A stretch of DNA of 64,000 nucleotides from Agrocybe praecox (taxonomy: Eukaryota; Basidiomycota; Agaricomycetes; Agaricales; Agrocybaceae), in the NCBI GenBank assembly GCA_964017145.1, contig OZ024846.1, forward strand, positions 1,674,001 through 1,738,000, read 5' to 3'. The notes under the pieces are model-generated. The model searched no databases. It saw only the letters and a list, made by a program, of their open reading frames with translations, and was not told the origin of the DNA. The translations under genes were made by a program, and so were the position numbers. Position 1 is the stretch's first letter; each line of letters opens with the position of its first letter. Of the stretch, positions 31,197-43,658 are shown one piece after another.

Positions 31197-34100
31197 ATGC
31201 AGTCATTAGAGCGCGATGCAGAGGTGCGTTGATTTCACTTGAGGTGGAATCTACCGATTTACAATTATAGGCGACTGCATCGAAAGCATCGAGAGCAGAA
31301 TTTTCCAAAAACTACGATCAAGCCTTTCGGCTGTACATTAAGGCTACACAATCTTTCTTGCATATGAGCCGTTCAACTACTGAAGATGATAGGAATAAAC
31401 AGAAATGGAAAGCAAGTGCGGCCAAGGCATTGGAACGGGCTGAAAAGATCAAAAGGTTTATTGAGACCCCTAGAGCTGGAAGCGGAGCACAAACAACCTC
31501 TACACAAGAAACTGAGAATCCTATGCGTTTGACTCCTATCGGTATCGATCATTTCTCTCCTGGTGAGTAAAATTGTGCTGGGGTACAGCACGAGCTGATT
31601 TTCGCAGAGGAACAGTTCTATGTTTTGAAAAGAGGGACCGTCGTCAATGGTTTATCCTTTCCTATGTGGGAGGAAAAGATCCAAGGAGGAGCTTCAACTT
31701 CAACCATTTATAGGTTTAGTCACACATACTTTCCACATTAACACAGCTCAATCGTTGATAAAGTGATCCAGACGGACAACCTAAGCTATCTCCAGAACAA
31801 GAGAAGGTTTCACCCTTATGGCGTAGAGCGCAGTATGTCACTCAATGTTTTTACTCAATGCACTTCTAAATGCCCATCGGCGTCAATTCTTTTAGTTCAG
31901 CTTCTGGAGGTCCCATTGCAACACAATATCGACGTATACTTCCGCAGGATATCCTGCAGCACGTTGTCACTGATTGCTCGGTGTGCGCCTCCGTTTCAGT
32001 CTGTTTGGAGCACGACCGTAGATTCCATTCTCAGGCAAGCTACATGCATATGTATTGTAGCCATCATATTCAAACCTAAGAATCAAAAAGGACGTGACTT
32101 CCGAACTGCAACGAGCTACAAATTTAATCAATCAAGGAATAAATGGTCGATATGATGTTCGCATTTTATTCAACGGGGCGTGGCGACGAGTGAGTTTCTT
32201 TGCTACCTTTATTGAACAGAATCATTGACTAATATGAACAAACTCCAGATCAGTATGCCTTCCCATTTACTGTTACCATCGTAGCTTCAATTCTTTTCCT
32301 TAGCTATCGACGATAGGCTGCCTTTTCATCCGACTGAAGGGACATTGATGTGCATGTCCATCCTCCCATCGCCCGAGCACAACTTTGAAGAAATCCTTTG
32401 GCCGAGTATTCTGGAGAAATCCGTGAGTAGCTTTATAATTTTCTTGTAGTACTATTGCTCATGTTACGTAGTACATGAAACTCATGGGTGGCTACGATTT
32501 CCCTGGGTCGTGAGTGGATTTCGGGACGTTCTTACGGGATATAATCTTAATTCTGTTGCTTCAGGAACTCGAGTACCGATTTACAGTATGTGCTACCCAC
32601 ATATGGTTGTTTACTGTCCTAACACCGAATGACCAGTGCCCTTACCGGATGGGTGCCTGAACATATCGATGTCAGAAGGTTAGTCATGTGTTTTAAATAT
32701 AATAACTTTACTTATCCTCCTCTTCAGATCGACATTTGAGAGAGAAAAGATCTGGAAGAGAATTGAGAAGGGATTTTCAACAGGTAAGCCTCCAGTCCAT
32801 ATTCAGGAGTTATTGATTACTTAGAAAGATGAAAATTAAGGACGATGCGTTGTGACTCTCGGCACAGGACCCTCCTTTCATAATACATGGCGAGGTGTTC
32901 GACTACTTCCTTCACACTGCTACGCTGTTTTAAGTCGGCAGCTATTTCAATTACCATTCGGTCTTTTTTTGACTCCTTTTTGTATAGATGTTTATGAAAA
33001 CGAGGAGTCTCGGATGCTGACTGTGTTGGATTCTTGGGTTCGATCTTCCAGTGATAGGATTGAGCCATCCAGTAAGTTGGCTTCTGTTTACTGGATGCAG
33101 TTTCTGACGTGGGGACCAGGAATGCTTGAGATTTCATGGTCCGAAATTCTAAATGTTTTCGATGGCATATATCTGAGCTGGGATCCTAAGATCTGGAAAA
33201 ATGTTATAAACTTTCACGGGTACGCTCAGCAATCTTTTCCTAGATGAAGAACAACTTACGTAAATACAGGATGTGGAAAAGAAACGAGAATGACAGTGAT
33301 GGTAAATACAGAATTATCAAACAGAGTGTCTTCTCACATAGTTGCCAGGCTTCAGACAAATGCAAATAGAATTTAAGAATGAAGGCCCCGCAGAGGAAGA
33401 GGTCTTAATTCTCTTGACTAGGCATATCGTGGACAGCAGTCGGAAATCAGATTTCATTTCTTTACAAGTCGAGCTGGAAGATGAGCTATGGCAATCGACA
33501 AACGCTTATGATAACCAAATGAATTTATCGGCCAGGGTATGAAAAAAAATACTCTCGGTGATACTCAGCTCACGGGAAGATTATTAGGGTACCTACACAG
33601 ACAGTACTCACATTCTAGTAAGCAATCGGAAGTGAATGCACTCTTTTTCCCGCTCACCCGGATCTAGTCCAGAATTAAAATCCCAAAATCCCAGAGTACA
33701 GGACTTATCTCCATTTCTGCGTCGTACGACGGGGATTCCACTGATGTAGGATTCACTTTATCTGCATATTCCAAAGATGGGATGGGAATCTCGTGGACAA
33801 AAAACAAAACAAACCCTCCTTTCATGATAGAAAAGGTATGTTAACTTCCAATAACCAATCTACTTCGTACTGATTCTATCCGCAGCCGGAAGAATCTTTT
33901 ACATCAAAGACTGCCGGAGGCAATTGCACATACCAGAGTTTCATGGTTAATCCTCAGTATCGTTTAGTTGTACGACCACCGGAAGGTCGAGCAGGAAGCA
34001 GTACTAATAATACTGCGAACGTTACTGTAACGCTCCAGACAACCAAAGACTTACCTGTCAATGTCGTTGTCGTATGGTCTCAAGGCAAGCGAATAACGGA

Positions 34101-34906
34101 GTATGTCATTGATTGTTTTCTGCGTTGCTCTATCTCGTCGTTAACAGCTCACCAGGCTTTCCACCAAAGATGTTGTTGCTTCATCTGGCGCATACACGTA
34201 CGGGTTAGCAAGAACATCGAAGGCAATATCCCGTGAGTTCTTGTCTTATGTTACGAAGAATCGTTTTTAACGCATATATAGCGGGAGAATATACGATTGT
34301 GGCGTCTGCATTCGAACCACAGCATACTGGGTCATATTCCCTGAAAATTGAATCGTCGAATCCATTTGAATTGGAGCCTATTCCTCAGGAAGGAGCTGGC
34401 ATGTATAGCAAAACCATGCGGGGTACATGGTGCGTATTCTTCACTGTCGCAGGGAGTGTAGTATTTGATGCGAATTGATCAGGGAAGGGGAAAGTGCTGC
34501 CGGCGCCGTTATTTTTAACAATTATGCCAAAAATCCTGTATACGAGCTGGAAGCTAGGTCCGCAACGCAATTAATGTGGGTACATCGTATTTGGACTGCT
34601 ACATTAAATTTATATTGAGGTCACAGAATTCGTCTGCAATTGGTTCAACCATCGACAACAATTCCTCTCAACGTCACCCTCTTCTCGAATATTCAGAACA
34701 ATGTTCAGCTATCATTGGAACAGAAGCGGACTATAGCATCATCCGGCGTATACGATAGTTCGGTCGCTGGTGTTGTAATACCGCAGATGACCTTAGGGGC
34801 TGGACGGTACTATATCGTTCCTTCATCATACTTCCAGGGCGTCGAAGCAGGATTTCGGATCCTTGTTTACTCAACATCTCCCGTCACAGTAAAACAACTG
34901 GCGTGA
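31197..34906 (+). CDS. Calpain-like protease of the PalB/Rim13 type
   Basis: The start is MQSLERDAE, followed by a helical MIT domain (about residues 8-80: FSKNYDQAFRLYIKATQSFL, AAKALERAEKIKRFIE). The calpain core shows VVTDCSVCASVSVCLEHDRR, where the Cys after Asp is the expected nucleophile. It continues with GRYDVRILFNGAWR, YMKLMGGYDFPGSNSSTD, LTGWVPE and RLLPSHCYAVL, where the His fits the catalytic position. C-terminal beta-rich segments resemble calpain domain III. PalB/Rim13 activates the PacC/Rim101 alkaline-pH transcription factor at ESCRT-III membranes, which fits the MIT domain. The usual triad Asn (NPW) is read here as DSW in LTVLDSWV. More than 15 exons; internal boundaries approximate. 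Confidence 0.8.
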
Positions 34907-35121
34907 GCTGAACACTGTTGAGAGTGAATCTTCCGTATCATTACGGTTGGGTTATATTTGCAAAATCCTTGGGGTTCGGAAAGATGGGGATGTAAGAAGA
35001 AATTCGTTGACGCGTTTCAGTGTTGTTCTGGAAGGATTTGCTTCTGGGCGACTGGTTATTATCCATTCAAGTCGGGTACGGATGGTATTTTTATCAACAT
35101 CTATAGATATATGTTTGCTCG

Positions 35122-36690
35122 TCAGCTGTGACAAACCAATCCAAGAATTTTCGATTCGGGCTTACGAGAGTTAGACTTGATTCCTGCAGAGGCCATGGGA
35201 ATAGGGTCACCTTCATCCGTAAAATATAGTTGAAGCGCAGATAGGACTACCCCGACGCTCAGGTCTTTCCCAGATTCGCAAGCTACACAGACGCTCCTTG
35301 AGAGGGCTAATCTTGACTGAATGAAGTCCATAGACTGTGGCAGTATCGAGTTCAAAAACTCTGTCTGGCCCTTCTTGCCCGAAGCTATTAAAAGGTAAAG
35401 TCTTGATTCAGTCGATGTCTGTTCTTGCCCACCTGCCGGTGTCAAGATTAAATAGTCGAAAGATTCAGGTTGTCCTTCGTCTGGCACATCAGCTGCGGTG
35501 GTGAGCAGGAGGCGGCCGGAAACCTTTTCAACTGGCGTAGGGGGAACAAGACCTCTAGGCACAATTATCGTCTTTTGGGATGAAACAATTCGTTCGACAA
35601 TGGAGGATAATTGACTTCTGTCGGCCTTCAGCAAAACATCGCGATTTGCCCAAAATAATTGTGGGTTTAGACCCTTGAATGGTGTAAGAATCGAATAGCT
35701 AACTGGAACGTAATGCAACACACATTTCCCCAAAGTTCGTGGTCGTCGCCGGATCCCTGAACATATGAAAAGCCACTGGAGCGTCTTTCAACACCCTGAT
35801 CTATGCATTTCGAGGCCGACAGACAAATGATGGGAAGAAACCGATTTTCTTGATTATGGAGACCAGGGAATATAGTAGTGGCTGGCGTAATCCAAAGGGG
35901 TCGTAGAGAGAGCTCCAATCGAGGAAGAGGAAAGGATGAAGCCTGAAAGGAAGTCAACGACCGTTTTTTTACAAGTAAAAGGATGGCGTTATACCGCTAG
36001 CGATTGCGCCCAGCCGTCGAGCCTCTGCTCAATTTGACTGTGTTCTAACTTGCTCACGACGGAAGGTGGCGTATACAATGAAGTGTCCCACTGCATATTC
36101 CATTCCTCACCTGGATAACGAATGAGGAGAGCTCTATTTATGACCGCACACCAGATAGGGACAGTCTTCGAAAGTGCATCAGGGATCCTTTTCCCCGAGC
36201 GCGTAGAGTCAACAAGAATCAATCTGGTCGTGTATTTTCATTGGCTATGCCAGGTGAATGCTGAGACCAAGAACCGCGTACCCTTTTTTTTCAGAGATAA
36301 CTGGCAAAAGGTGAAGATTAGAGCGACGGAGATTGAAGCTCCAGTTATTATTGTGACCATCGGTTGACTTGAAGTAGGCAGGAATGTCGGCAGCCTACAC
36401 GGACGCAAGAACATGAACACTGTGTTGAGCGCAGTGATTGATTTTGCCTACAATCTTTGGGTTGGTGTACCAAGATCCACATCGCAAATTGGCTACAATA
36501 TAATCAGCGACGACTGCTCTGTTCTGGATGTACATGCAGGCCACAAACGCAGGAGAGGGATTTCAGGGTATGCCTCACGGACATGCTGCACGAAAGCTAT
36601 GTCTTCTTCGATAGAATGTATGCGATTGAATATATCCAGAGACTCTTTGCGAAGATACGCAAAGGCATCTGAAGACAGAGAATTCTCCAT
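35122..36690 (-). CDS. RIT1: tRNA A64-2'-O-ribosylphosphate transferase
   Basis: RIT1 marks initiator tRNA-Met at A64 so it is not used in elongation. The N-terminus MENSLSSDAFAYLRKESLDI then RIHSIEEDIAFVQ matches the family start. Splicing with donor C|GTTTGT gives EIPLLPNLRCGSWYTNPK, and a next intron gives IPAYFKSTDGHNNNWSFNLR then RSNLHLLPVISE. ILVDSTRSGKRIPDALSKTV and WCAVINRAL follow. The C-terminal phosphatase-like part holds VCVACESGKDLSVGVVLSAL. An intron joins ELWGN to GLNPQLFWANRD. The stop at 35122 gives a normal length. Transcription is divergent from the F-box/ankyrin gene, with 69 bases between start codons. Confidence 0.88.
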
Positions 36691-36759
36691 GAAGGTGAGG
36701 ATGGTGACCAAGAAACCAAGTTATTATGTAAGTGACAAAAGATTTCCCTCCTTGATGTT

Positions 36760-37581
36760 ATGTTTTCTTCTTTCCAAGCCATCGGATTACAGAGTCTGCC
36801 TGTAGAGGTTAGCTCGCTTTCTTAGTTCATTTAGATCAACTTCAGTCTGACGGCATTTTAGCTCTTGCATGAATTACAGTTGTTTGCTTTGTCAGAAAGC
36901 CTTCCTCATCTCTCACACCACTTTTACCATGTTTACAGACATGCATCCCCCTTCTTCCACGCAAGATATATCCTAGGTCGCGTGCACGAACAGAATAACC
37001 AACCTAGTTCCGCAGAAGTCTACACCAGGGCTCTTCAATATCCTATTTGCGACCGCAAGGTCCTGCAGGCCATCCACACTTTTCTTAAGGATGCTCCCGA
37101 AAGCGCAGCGTCTGTACAACTCTCTCGAAGAATTTTCCGCAACCTCAGTCCACCTGAAAACGGGTGGACAGTCAATGATCATCCGATACCCCTTCTTCAA
37201 TATTTATATCAAACTCCGGATATCCCCCCCGTCAATACCAACTCCAATGATGGTTATGCGCTCACCAAAGCCGTTCATGCCAGATTTCTTCCCCTTGTCA
37301 AATTTCTTCTTGAACATCATGCGTCGCCCAAATGTCACAATGGGTTAGCTGTCAAGGTTGCAATTCGCCAAAAAGACCTCGATATGGTGAAGACATTAGT
37401 GGAAAGACACGATGACAAACAGGATGGTAGAATGAAAAGGCGCAAGTTGGAAGACAGGATAACTTTGGATTCTAGGATGCTCAAGGTCGCAGTCGTGGTG
37501 GACGCCAAAGATATCGTGGAATACCTCTGCAAAGAAAAGAAGGTCACCCCGGACATAGAAACTTTGAAGAAATTGACTTGA
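36760..37581 (+). CDS. F-box-like protein with ankyrin-type repeats
   Basis: The start exon (36760-36807, 48 nt) reads MFSSFQAIGLQSLPVE. After a 54-nt intron, exon 2 (36862-37581) continues LLHELQLFALSESLPHLSHH. Together they form the F-box-like LPVELLHELQLFALS motif that a single-exon reading would miss. The total is 255 aa. The C-terminal half has ankyrin-like helices (GYALTKAVHARFLPLVKFLL, GLAVKVAIRQKDLDMVKTLV, RMLKVAVVVDAKDIVEYLC). Such proteins are usually substrate receptors of SCF ubiquitin ligases; the target is unknown. Confidence 0.75.
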
Positions 37582-38104
37582 TCAGAGATGGGCTCACACA
37601 TAAGCAGGGAAGCCGAATCCCTTCTACATGTTACGGACTCGAACAACACACTATCGTGATCAAAATGGTAAGTCGCTTTCTTTGACTCTACTTAGCATTT
37701 TGCAAATGGAGGTTAACACTTCTCGGAATACACGAGGTCAGTCCATGCGGATCTGCACCACTGTCCCGCGCTCCCCCCTAGGTATTCACAACATAAAATC
37801 ACGATGTTGCGCAGATTCTGGAAACAGCCAGCAACACTCAGGCATGGACCGGGACACTTGAGATGATTAATGATCTCCCGGATATGCTCCCGTAAATTTT
37901 CAGAGTCCCATCAACCACCGAGCATGAGACGTTCGAGCAGATACTAGGACCCACAAGCGTTGCATTCTCATTCTCTCCTAGGCGAGATTGACAAACGGTA
38001 TATTACAGCCTAGGCTAGAAGAGGGGAAAGAAATATAATATCACGAAACGTTAAAATACTCATACAAGCATAAGAGACCGAGGAACCTGACGTAGATGGA
38101 AATA
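37582..38104. other. Convergent intergenic region
   Basis: About 520 bases between the 3' ends of two convergent genes. No gene supported. Confidence 0.45.
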
Positions 38105-38778
38105 TTAGATATCATCAATATCAACCTCTCCTTCATCTCCGAATTCGAATGTACATTCTCCGTCTTCTTCGCCGAATGTGTCTGTTTCGTTGATTTTGGC
38201 ATTTTCTGGAAGTTCTCCGTAGGCTTTCACTAAGAGGCACATGTCAGCCTCCCTAACTCAGTCATGCAGAACAGAATAATGAACACACAATTCCTAGCCT
38301 CATCAGCGGTATATTTGACAATGACATCGGCTTTGTCATCCTGGAAATCACGAAGAGAAAGCAACACAATATCTCCCTGGTTGATCCAAACCTAGAAGAC
38401 AGAACGTCAAAATTCATAAGCATGCAAGGCTTCAAATCACAAGGAGAGGACACAACGCACCTTTTTTCGCATCTTTCCTCGAATGTGGGCTAATCGTTTC
38501 TCTCCATCGAAGCACTGGGCCTCAAGACGACCATTTCCAAGCATTTTGATAACTTGAGCGTATTCTTGTCCATCTTCACGGAAAACAAGCTCGCGCTTAT
38601 CGTCGTCATTCTCGTTCTTACCACGTCTCCTGTTTTTGCCACCCTGTTATGAGATATTACATCCCATTGCTCTTCCAGGGAGTGACTAAAAATCACCGAC
38701 CTTTCCTTTATTCTATAGGGTGCTTGTTAGCTTGGCGGGGCAAAGGAAACAAAGATCGAAAGCTCGAACCTTAGGCAT
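38105..38778 (-). CDS. TIF11: Translation initiation factor eIF1A
   Basis: eIF1A binds the 40S ribosomal A site and promotes scanning. The coding start is broken into tiny exons: ATGCCTAAG (38778-38770), a 12-nt exon (38712-38701) and a third exon from 38643. Together they give [20 protein letters not shown]. The OB fold is seen in [20 protein letters not shown], then [44 protein letters not shown] and [13 protein letters not shown]. The acidic tail [20 protein letters not shown] then DDI ends the protein. All family features are present. Confidence 0.93.
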
Positions 38779-39173
38779 ATTGGATACTGTTGAAACCCTC
38801 TGTGTGGTGGCTACGATTTAGTGTACAGGGAACGCCGAGAAAGCCTTAGTAGAGTACGACTGCTGGATCGATGGGTCTCTTATCAAATCTAAATTAGCTT
38901 TGGCTTGTTGACTCGAGTTATGACTTCCGGCTGCTGACAAATCACTACGGTTCCGGCCTCAAAATGCAGGCCCAGAGATTATAATTTTCCCTTTCCCCCT
39001 AGATCTTGAAAGATTTCGACTTGAAAATAAAATAATTAAAATAACGCTACTGCATGTACATGGATTTCGTAGTAAGCCAATATATAAATATGATTAGATA
39101 ATGCAAATAATCTAGATTCTAGATAGACTCGTCAACTTCAAATCAAGCACTGCCTGGATCAAATCTGGGGCGG
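38779..39173. other. Intergenic
   Basis: The upstream region of eIF1A and the 3' flank of the P450 gene. AT-rich, nothing else recognised. Confidence 0.4.
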
Positions 39174-41799
39174 TCAGACGCGCTCAATAATGAGAGGGAG
39201 CTGACCAGCGACTGAGGGCTTGTCGGAGCCTTCAGCTTGAACAACCGTTGGTGTGGCTATATTAAACATCTGCCAACGTATTTGCCTTGAAGGAGAAAAG
39301 CGGAACGCTTTGAGCAAGAGTATCAAAATCACCTCTGTTTAATAATTGGAATGGAAATTCAAAACATAATAAGCGCCTGTTACTCAAGCAAAGATGTTGA
39401 GGATAGTACTAACTCATTTCTAGCTGAGCAAATTTGAAGCCGCTGAAGGAAAGGAGTAAGCTACACCATATCTTGGCTGGTAAATCGCTTGCTTACATGC
39501 ATGCCCGTCCACCACCAAGGAAAGTCATCCTATAATTATATGGAGTGAGACCAGGGAATTCCATAGCACGAACAATCAGGACTCACAGATTCGAATAAAC
39601 TCCCGGTATAGGTGCATTAGACAATGCTTCTGGAAGAGGTGCGAGCCAACGCTCTGGGATCCATTGATGGGCATCTGGTCCCCAAAGTTCAGAATTCCTG
39701 TTCGCAGCCATGATACCGATGATGACATTTGTGTTGTTGGGGACCGGAATTTCGTGAATCAGATGCCCGTCAATCCCTTTGATAGGTTCTGATAATGGAA
39801 TAACGGCCTCCCGACGAGTTCTGATAGAATCATCAGCAACGGTTAAGTCTCAGGCAAAAGATTAGAATAGTTACGTTCTTACAAGCACGGAAACCGGTGG
39901 ATATCTGACGGGGATTTATGAGCTCTGCCGTCCACCAAAACACTCTATCGTCACTTGATAAAAGAGTACGTACAATCGAAGCGTTTCTCGACAGACCGCA
40001 TCTAAGTATGGCAAGGCTACTAACTCATCATGACTTAGATCGCCATCTTGAGTAGCTTCCATGATTTCCCGGCGCAACTTGTCCTGGATGTCCGGATACT
40101 CTGAGAGCAATTGAAGAGTGCGGGATAAGGCACTAGTAGTTGTATCTGTGGCCGCAAACGTCAATGTCCTGATGCAAACATGAGATTTATTGGAAATAGA
40201 TTGAGATATAGATTGAGATACTGACGATATCTGCCCTATTACTTCTTCCTCCGTCAACTTGTCTCCATGTTCAACTTTCGAGTTCGCTTTCACTGAGGAC
40301 ACCAGTAAGACATAACGTTCGATTATAAAATTTGAAAGAACATACTTAGTATACTCATAATATCTTTCCCCCCATCTCCCGTTTTTTCTCCAGAATAATC
40401 GTCTGAAGCAAGTGCTTTCTTCTTTGCCTCGTAAATTTCAATGGAGGTATCGCGCATTGTGTCGATTATATTCTTTAGCTCACGGCTAGCTGTCCAGCTG
40501 GCAGGGATCAAGTCAACAATGAAGCGGCGGAAAGTTGGAGATCCAATCTTGAGCATAACTGTCATGAAATAATTTCGAATAAACGTGAACTTGAAAATGG
40601 TTGGCCTGCATGCACTATTCAGAACAAAAAATGCTGTGCAAGGCATCACGAAAAACGTACATGAGGGACTTGGACGCTACCGCAAACTTGTGCGTTGAAG
40701 CTTCATCATCAAGTGAGTCAAAGGAGACACCGAGACCACTTTGTCCGATAAGTTCAAGAGCCGTTCGGTTCATCCAGTGCAAAACGTCAATCTATTCATA
40801 TTTCAATCAATGTTCTGCATTCCAGATAATGATTTAAGATGTACTTCTTGTGGTCCATTTTCCACTTTACGTGAGATGGATTTCTGAAGCTGAAGGACAC
40901 CCGTCGCTTTAAGAAAAATCACCCACATATAAGCTATGTGTCAAATGCGTACTTTGTATGCAACGTCGTAGAATGTGGGAACTAATTTTGAATGTATAGG
41001 TCAATTTATCAACTAACATCATCCAACAAAAGCCGTACCCATCTCCCGCATATGAACAATAGAGAAAACTGGATTGAGCATTTTTCTCTGTTTTCGATGC
41101 TGATCACCTGAACGGGCAAGCGGATAAGAAGATACACAAAGTTGTGTGCAAGATGATAAGCTTACCAAGCGTTGCAACTAATCCAGGCCCGAATAAAAGT
41201 CTGTTTCCCCTACAATAAGGCTTTCAATCGACCTGGTCTTATGACACAGCAAATCGCCTCATACTCAATAAACGCAGAGGTTTCTTCGAATACATATTGT
41301 TCCTAGATGTTCCTGGTTAGCTATTGTCAAAATCTGAAGATGTTCGTATTTGTCACCTTAACCAGAATATGATAGAGTGCTTTGGGGTCGAACACATAGA
41401 GCCAATTCTCCTAAAGAAGCTCATTACAGACAGAAGTTATATAAGTCGGATCGAGTTTAACCTACCCCCATGAAACTTGAGATCTTAATGACACTCCTAT
41501 CTATTACAATAGAATATCATCAGAAGACATTGGATTAGTGTGTTGTATATCACTGACATTTGTGCGTTATTTCTGTATGGAAATCCCAAGCATTGGCGTT
41601 GAAAACTTGGTCAAATGACCCTGCAATGATAAATATTGAGATGGAGCGACGATAATTGAAAACCGGAGGACGAACCTTTCCAGAATGACTTCCTCTCGGG
41701 ACCTGGGATGTTATCGATTACCGACCTGACAAATAATCTTCTGAAAAGGTACCAGAGAATCGCTAAAGCTGGAAGGCTAATGAGGGTAGATGTGATCAT
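39174..41799 (-). CDS. Cytochrome P450 monooxygenase
   Basis: ATG at 41799 opens MITSTLISLPALAILWYLFR, a membrane anchor for the ER, then NIPGPER, the proline-rich hinge. The I-helix reads TLTFAATDTTTSALSRTLQL. The K-helix ETLR is in AVCRETLRL. The PERF region is WIPERWL, and the haem-binding loop is MTFLGGGRACIGFKFAQLEM, with Cys as haem ligand. The C-terminus ends VAGQLPLIIERV. The gene has many introns (over ten) and appears full-length. Family and substrate not determined. It lies alone, not next to the MT array, so a shared pathway is not evident. Confidence 0.87.
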
Positions 41800-42669
41800 T
41801 GAATGAGAGGGATTGAAGTTTTGGTGAACGGTGTAAATCGTCAAGCTTAAATAATGTTCGACAGCGGCATGAGAATACGGGAGTTGTGCGCTCGGGACGT
41901 GAGCATCCGTGATAAATATCGCATTCACGTTTACTTGCTTTCCGTTGTTGGAGTAACCGTATACTCACAAGCGACACCATACGAGCCATAGTACCGCATA
42001 GTACCGCATAATAAATGTAGTGATGATCCTTCGCAAGTCCACGCACAAATTAAGTCATTATCAGGATGCTCGGCTGCATCAAGTCACAGAGCATCCGGAC
42101 AACGAAGGATGGGCACAACAAAACTCCATCGCAGAATAGGTCAGAGTTGGGGCCTTGATGCGGTGTTTTCCCAGAGAGCCTAAGTCGTGAGATAAGTGCT
42201 GGTCGAAGAGACCCAGAGAGCCAAGAGCACGGTGTCCTGGAGAAGATAACTGTGCAACAGCTACGATTCATAATGTAATGAACCTCTAACTGCATAAGAG
42301 GCTCTAGGAGGCCTTAGGCCTATCTTCGAAAACCATATATCGAAGTTGAACTTTGAACAAGTGTGCCTGGTTAAAGTGGGACGTGTGAGTCAACTGAGTT
42401 GTTGACAGAAAGTTGGTGCGATTCTTTCGAACTTCAGACAGCCCTGTGCACGGTAGGTGTGCAATTATTTCGAACTATAGGCTCGGGACCAATAGGCAGA
42501 TTAACCGCTCAGAGATCTGTTGTGGATTTAGAGCAACCTGTGAGCTGAAACGTGACCATGATCATTGATAGTGAAGAGCAGGGTTTGTTAGGCTATATTT
42601 GGGTCACTGGCAAGCTTTAATCCGCTTGCATAGCTAACCGCTCTTCCGTGCATATTCAAACTTGGCAAC
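41800..42669. other. Intergenic, about 870 bases
   Basis: This is upstream of both the P450 (minus) and the hydrolase (plus). A perfect 10-nt tandem duplication of GTACCGCATA occurs at about 41991-42010. No gene supported. Confidence 0.4.
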
Positions 42670-43467
42670 ATGGCCAACCCTCCAGAATCTCAATTGGTCT
42701 CTCTTTCTACAGGAATATCATTAGAAACTGACCTTTGGCGCCCTTCTGCTCTTAATCCAGGAGAACACAATAAACTCGTCATACTTTTACACCCGTGGTC
42801 ATGGCTTGGTGGAAGAAAAGAAGACCCGTATGCGTTTTCTGTTTCAATTCATTAATCTCGTCCTATATCTTTCACAGGGTACTTACAGCCTTGATCAAAC
42901 CAATGCTTTCTCAACGATATCACGTCGTCAGGTATAACTCAAGGGGTGTAGGAAAATCAACAGGATGGGCTTCTCTCACTGGATTTAGTGAAGGGAAAGA
43001 TCTGGAAGCTGTGGTCCAATGGGCCATGAACTCGATATCTGACGTTCAGGACGTTGTTATCTTTGTGAGCTGTTCCCAGTGAATCGCCCTAATGTCTAAC
43101 CAGACTTGGTTCGCAGGGGTACTCGCATGGCTCTCTCATAGCTTCATTGCAGCCCCTCATTCCTTCAATTAAAACATCGCACATCCTTTTATCGTATCCT
43201 GTAGGACCGCGAGGTTGGCTCACCCTATTCAACTCGTCCACGTACACCAACAGATTGGAGGACCTCGTACGTCAGCCGGGTTCCAACGTACTGATCATTT
43301 TTGGTGATTGTGACGAGTTTACGTCGCGGTCAAAGTATAGCAGTTGGGTCTCCGAATTTGAAGGAGAAAGCAACGTAAGAATTGAGGAGGTTGTAGATGG
43401 ATCGCATTTCTGGCATGGGGAAAGCATGGATAAATTGATAGATATTGTCAAGTCATGGATAGAGTAG
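42670..43467 (+). CDS. Alpha/beta-hydrolase
   Basis: The gene starts MANPPESQLVSLSTGI. It has LVILLHPWSWLGG (oxyanion-hole region), YNSRGVGKSTG, and the nucleophile elbow GYSHGSLIASL formed across an intron. The acid residue fits IIFGDCDEFTS and the catalytic His fits VVDGSHFWHGE. This order (Ser, Asp, His) is complete. Three exons give a protein of roughly 220 residues, a short member of the family. Related fungal proteins are annotated as esterases or dienelactone-hydrolase-like; the substrate is unknown. Confidence 0.8.
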
Positions 43468-43658
43468 TTGAAATAGAGCAGCAACCTTGGCAACGCGCCC
43501 CGTAAGGAATAGCAGATGGCTCACAAACAGCGTTACCGTTACCTAATTTAGTACGACCATCTTTCAACCACTCACTTCTTCCTCTACTTATCGCTTGATT
43601 TTATTCCTTCAAATACAAGCCTGCTGTTCGTCTTTGTTTCTTTTTGTCAGGGCCGCAG

